A stretch of 5,837 bases of DNA, from positions 1 through 5,837 of the forward strand of contig DAOVOW010000142.1 of NCBI GenBank assembly GCA_030629485.1, in the 5' to 3' direction. The position numbers and the translations under genes are program-made. Under the pieces are notes generated by a model. The model saw only the letters and a program-made list of their open reading frames with translations. It was not told the origin of the DNA and did not search any database. Below, piece by piece: positions 5,636-5,837 of this stretch (positions within the stretch are counted from its first letter, which is position 1; the number at the start of each line of letters is the position of its first letter). Origin of the DNA: a bacterium. Lineage in GTDB: Bacteria > Zixibacteria > MSB-5A5 > GN15 > FEB-12.

Positions 5636-5837
5636 CTACCCTATCAACCCCCCGCCAAGCAGGATGTCGTTATCGTAAAACACCGCCGATTGGCCCGGTG
5701 TGATGGCGCGTTGCTTCTCTTCGAAGTTAACACGGACAGTGTCGTCCGTCAAGCCTACAAGCCGCGCCCGCGCCGGAGAATGTTGGTAGCGGATTTTCAC
5801 GGTTACATCTAGCGTGCCCAGCGCGTAGCGCGAAGAA
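5636..5837 (-). CDS. mnmA: tRNA-specific 2-thiouridylase MnmA, C-terminal fragment (gene continues past right edge)
   Basis: MnmA (TrmU) transfers activated sulfur to U34 of tRNA Lys, Glu and Gln, using ATP. Only the last 66 codons are in the window, ending at TAG (5636-5638). The frame is open to the right edge, with one unassigned base at 5837. The fragment is the C-terminal beta-barrel domain: VKIRYQHSPA (about 50 residues from the end), then RVNFEEKQRAITPGQSAVFY and the family's hallmark LGGGLI ending. E. coli MnmA has the same TPGQSAVFY and LGGG signature before its end. The PP-loop catalytic domain and the catalytic cysteines lie outside the window. The gene converges on the RAYT remnant, separated by about 150 bases of palindromic repeats. 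An opposite-strand open frame over this stretch (from 5624) is a shadow. Confidence 0.92.
   Translation of the reverse strand, partial: SSRYALGTLDVTVKIRYQHSPARARLVGLTDDTVRVNFEEKQRAITPGQSAVFYDNDILLGGGLIG

Noticed and set aside
5624..5812. Plus-strand open frame of 62 codons near the right edge
   Set aside because: The opposite strand encodes the recognisable MnmA C-terminus over the same bases.

Overview
The window is a bacterial chromosomal segment of moderately high GC. It holds a tightly packed amino-acid metabolism locus, a REP/RAYT-type repeat island and the edge of a housekeeping tRNA-modification gene. Nothing in it fixes the species. Strong GGAGG-type ribosome binding sites, a bacterial MnmA, REP-like palindromes and a Y1 (REP-associated) transposase all point to Bacteria. 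An uncultured bacterium of the Zixibacteria/FCB kind would fit, but that is a guess. No RNA genes, CRISPR arrays or phage genes were seen.

Left part (1-3577, minus strand): four co-oriented genes form an apparent operon. Read in transcription order they are an unrecognised 434-residue protein with a C-terminal CxxC, a small single-domain cupin, a homoserine dehydrogenase without ACT domain, and an NAD(P)-dependent aldehyde dehydrogenase whose C-terminal part lies beyond the left edge. Genes 1/2 and 3/4 overlap by ATGA (stop and start share four bases). Genes 2/3 are 21 bases apart with a perfect GGAGG, so translation is probably coupled through the set.

Middle (3578-3703): a short divergent intergenic region carries overlapping sigma70-like promoter candidates for both directions and a 7-bp inverted repeat. 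To its right, on the plus strand, is a clear 2,3-diaminopropionate ammonia-lyase gene (dpaL, 3704-4894). The divergent arrangement suggests, without proving, that dpaL and the four-gene operon serve one amino-acid pathway. One reading is that the dehydrogenase pair oxidises a homoserine-like amino alcohol to a semialdehyde and then to an acid, while DpaL deaminates a diamino acid to pyruvate. The unknown protein and the cupin would then be accessory or enzymatic members of a route I cannot name.

Right part (4891-5837): a 48-base REP-like element starts with GTAG inside the dpaL stop codon and folds into a 10-bp stem enclosing two smaller hairpins. It is followed by a REP-associated tyrosine transposase (RAYT) gene. 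This gene is broken by a one-base shift near 5359-5361, and its normal C-terminus continues in the +1 frame to 5482. Two further palindromic elements (5543-5568 and 5597-5622) lie in the gap before the convergent, partial mnmA gene, whose last 66 codons are present.
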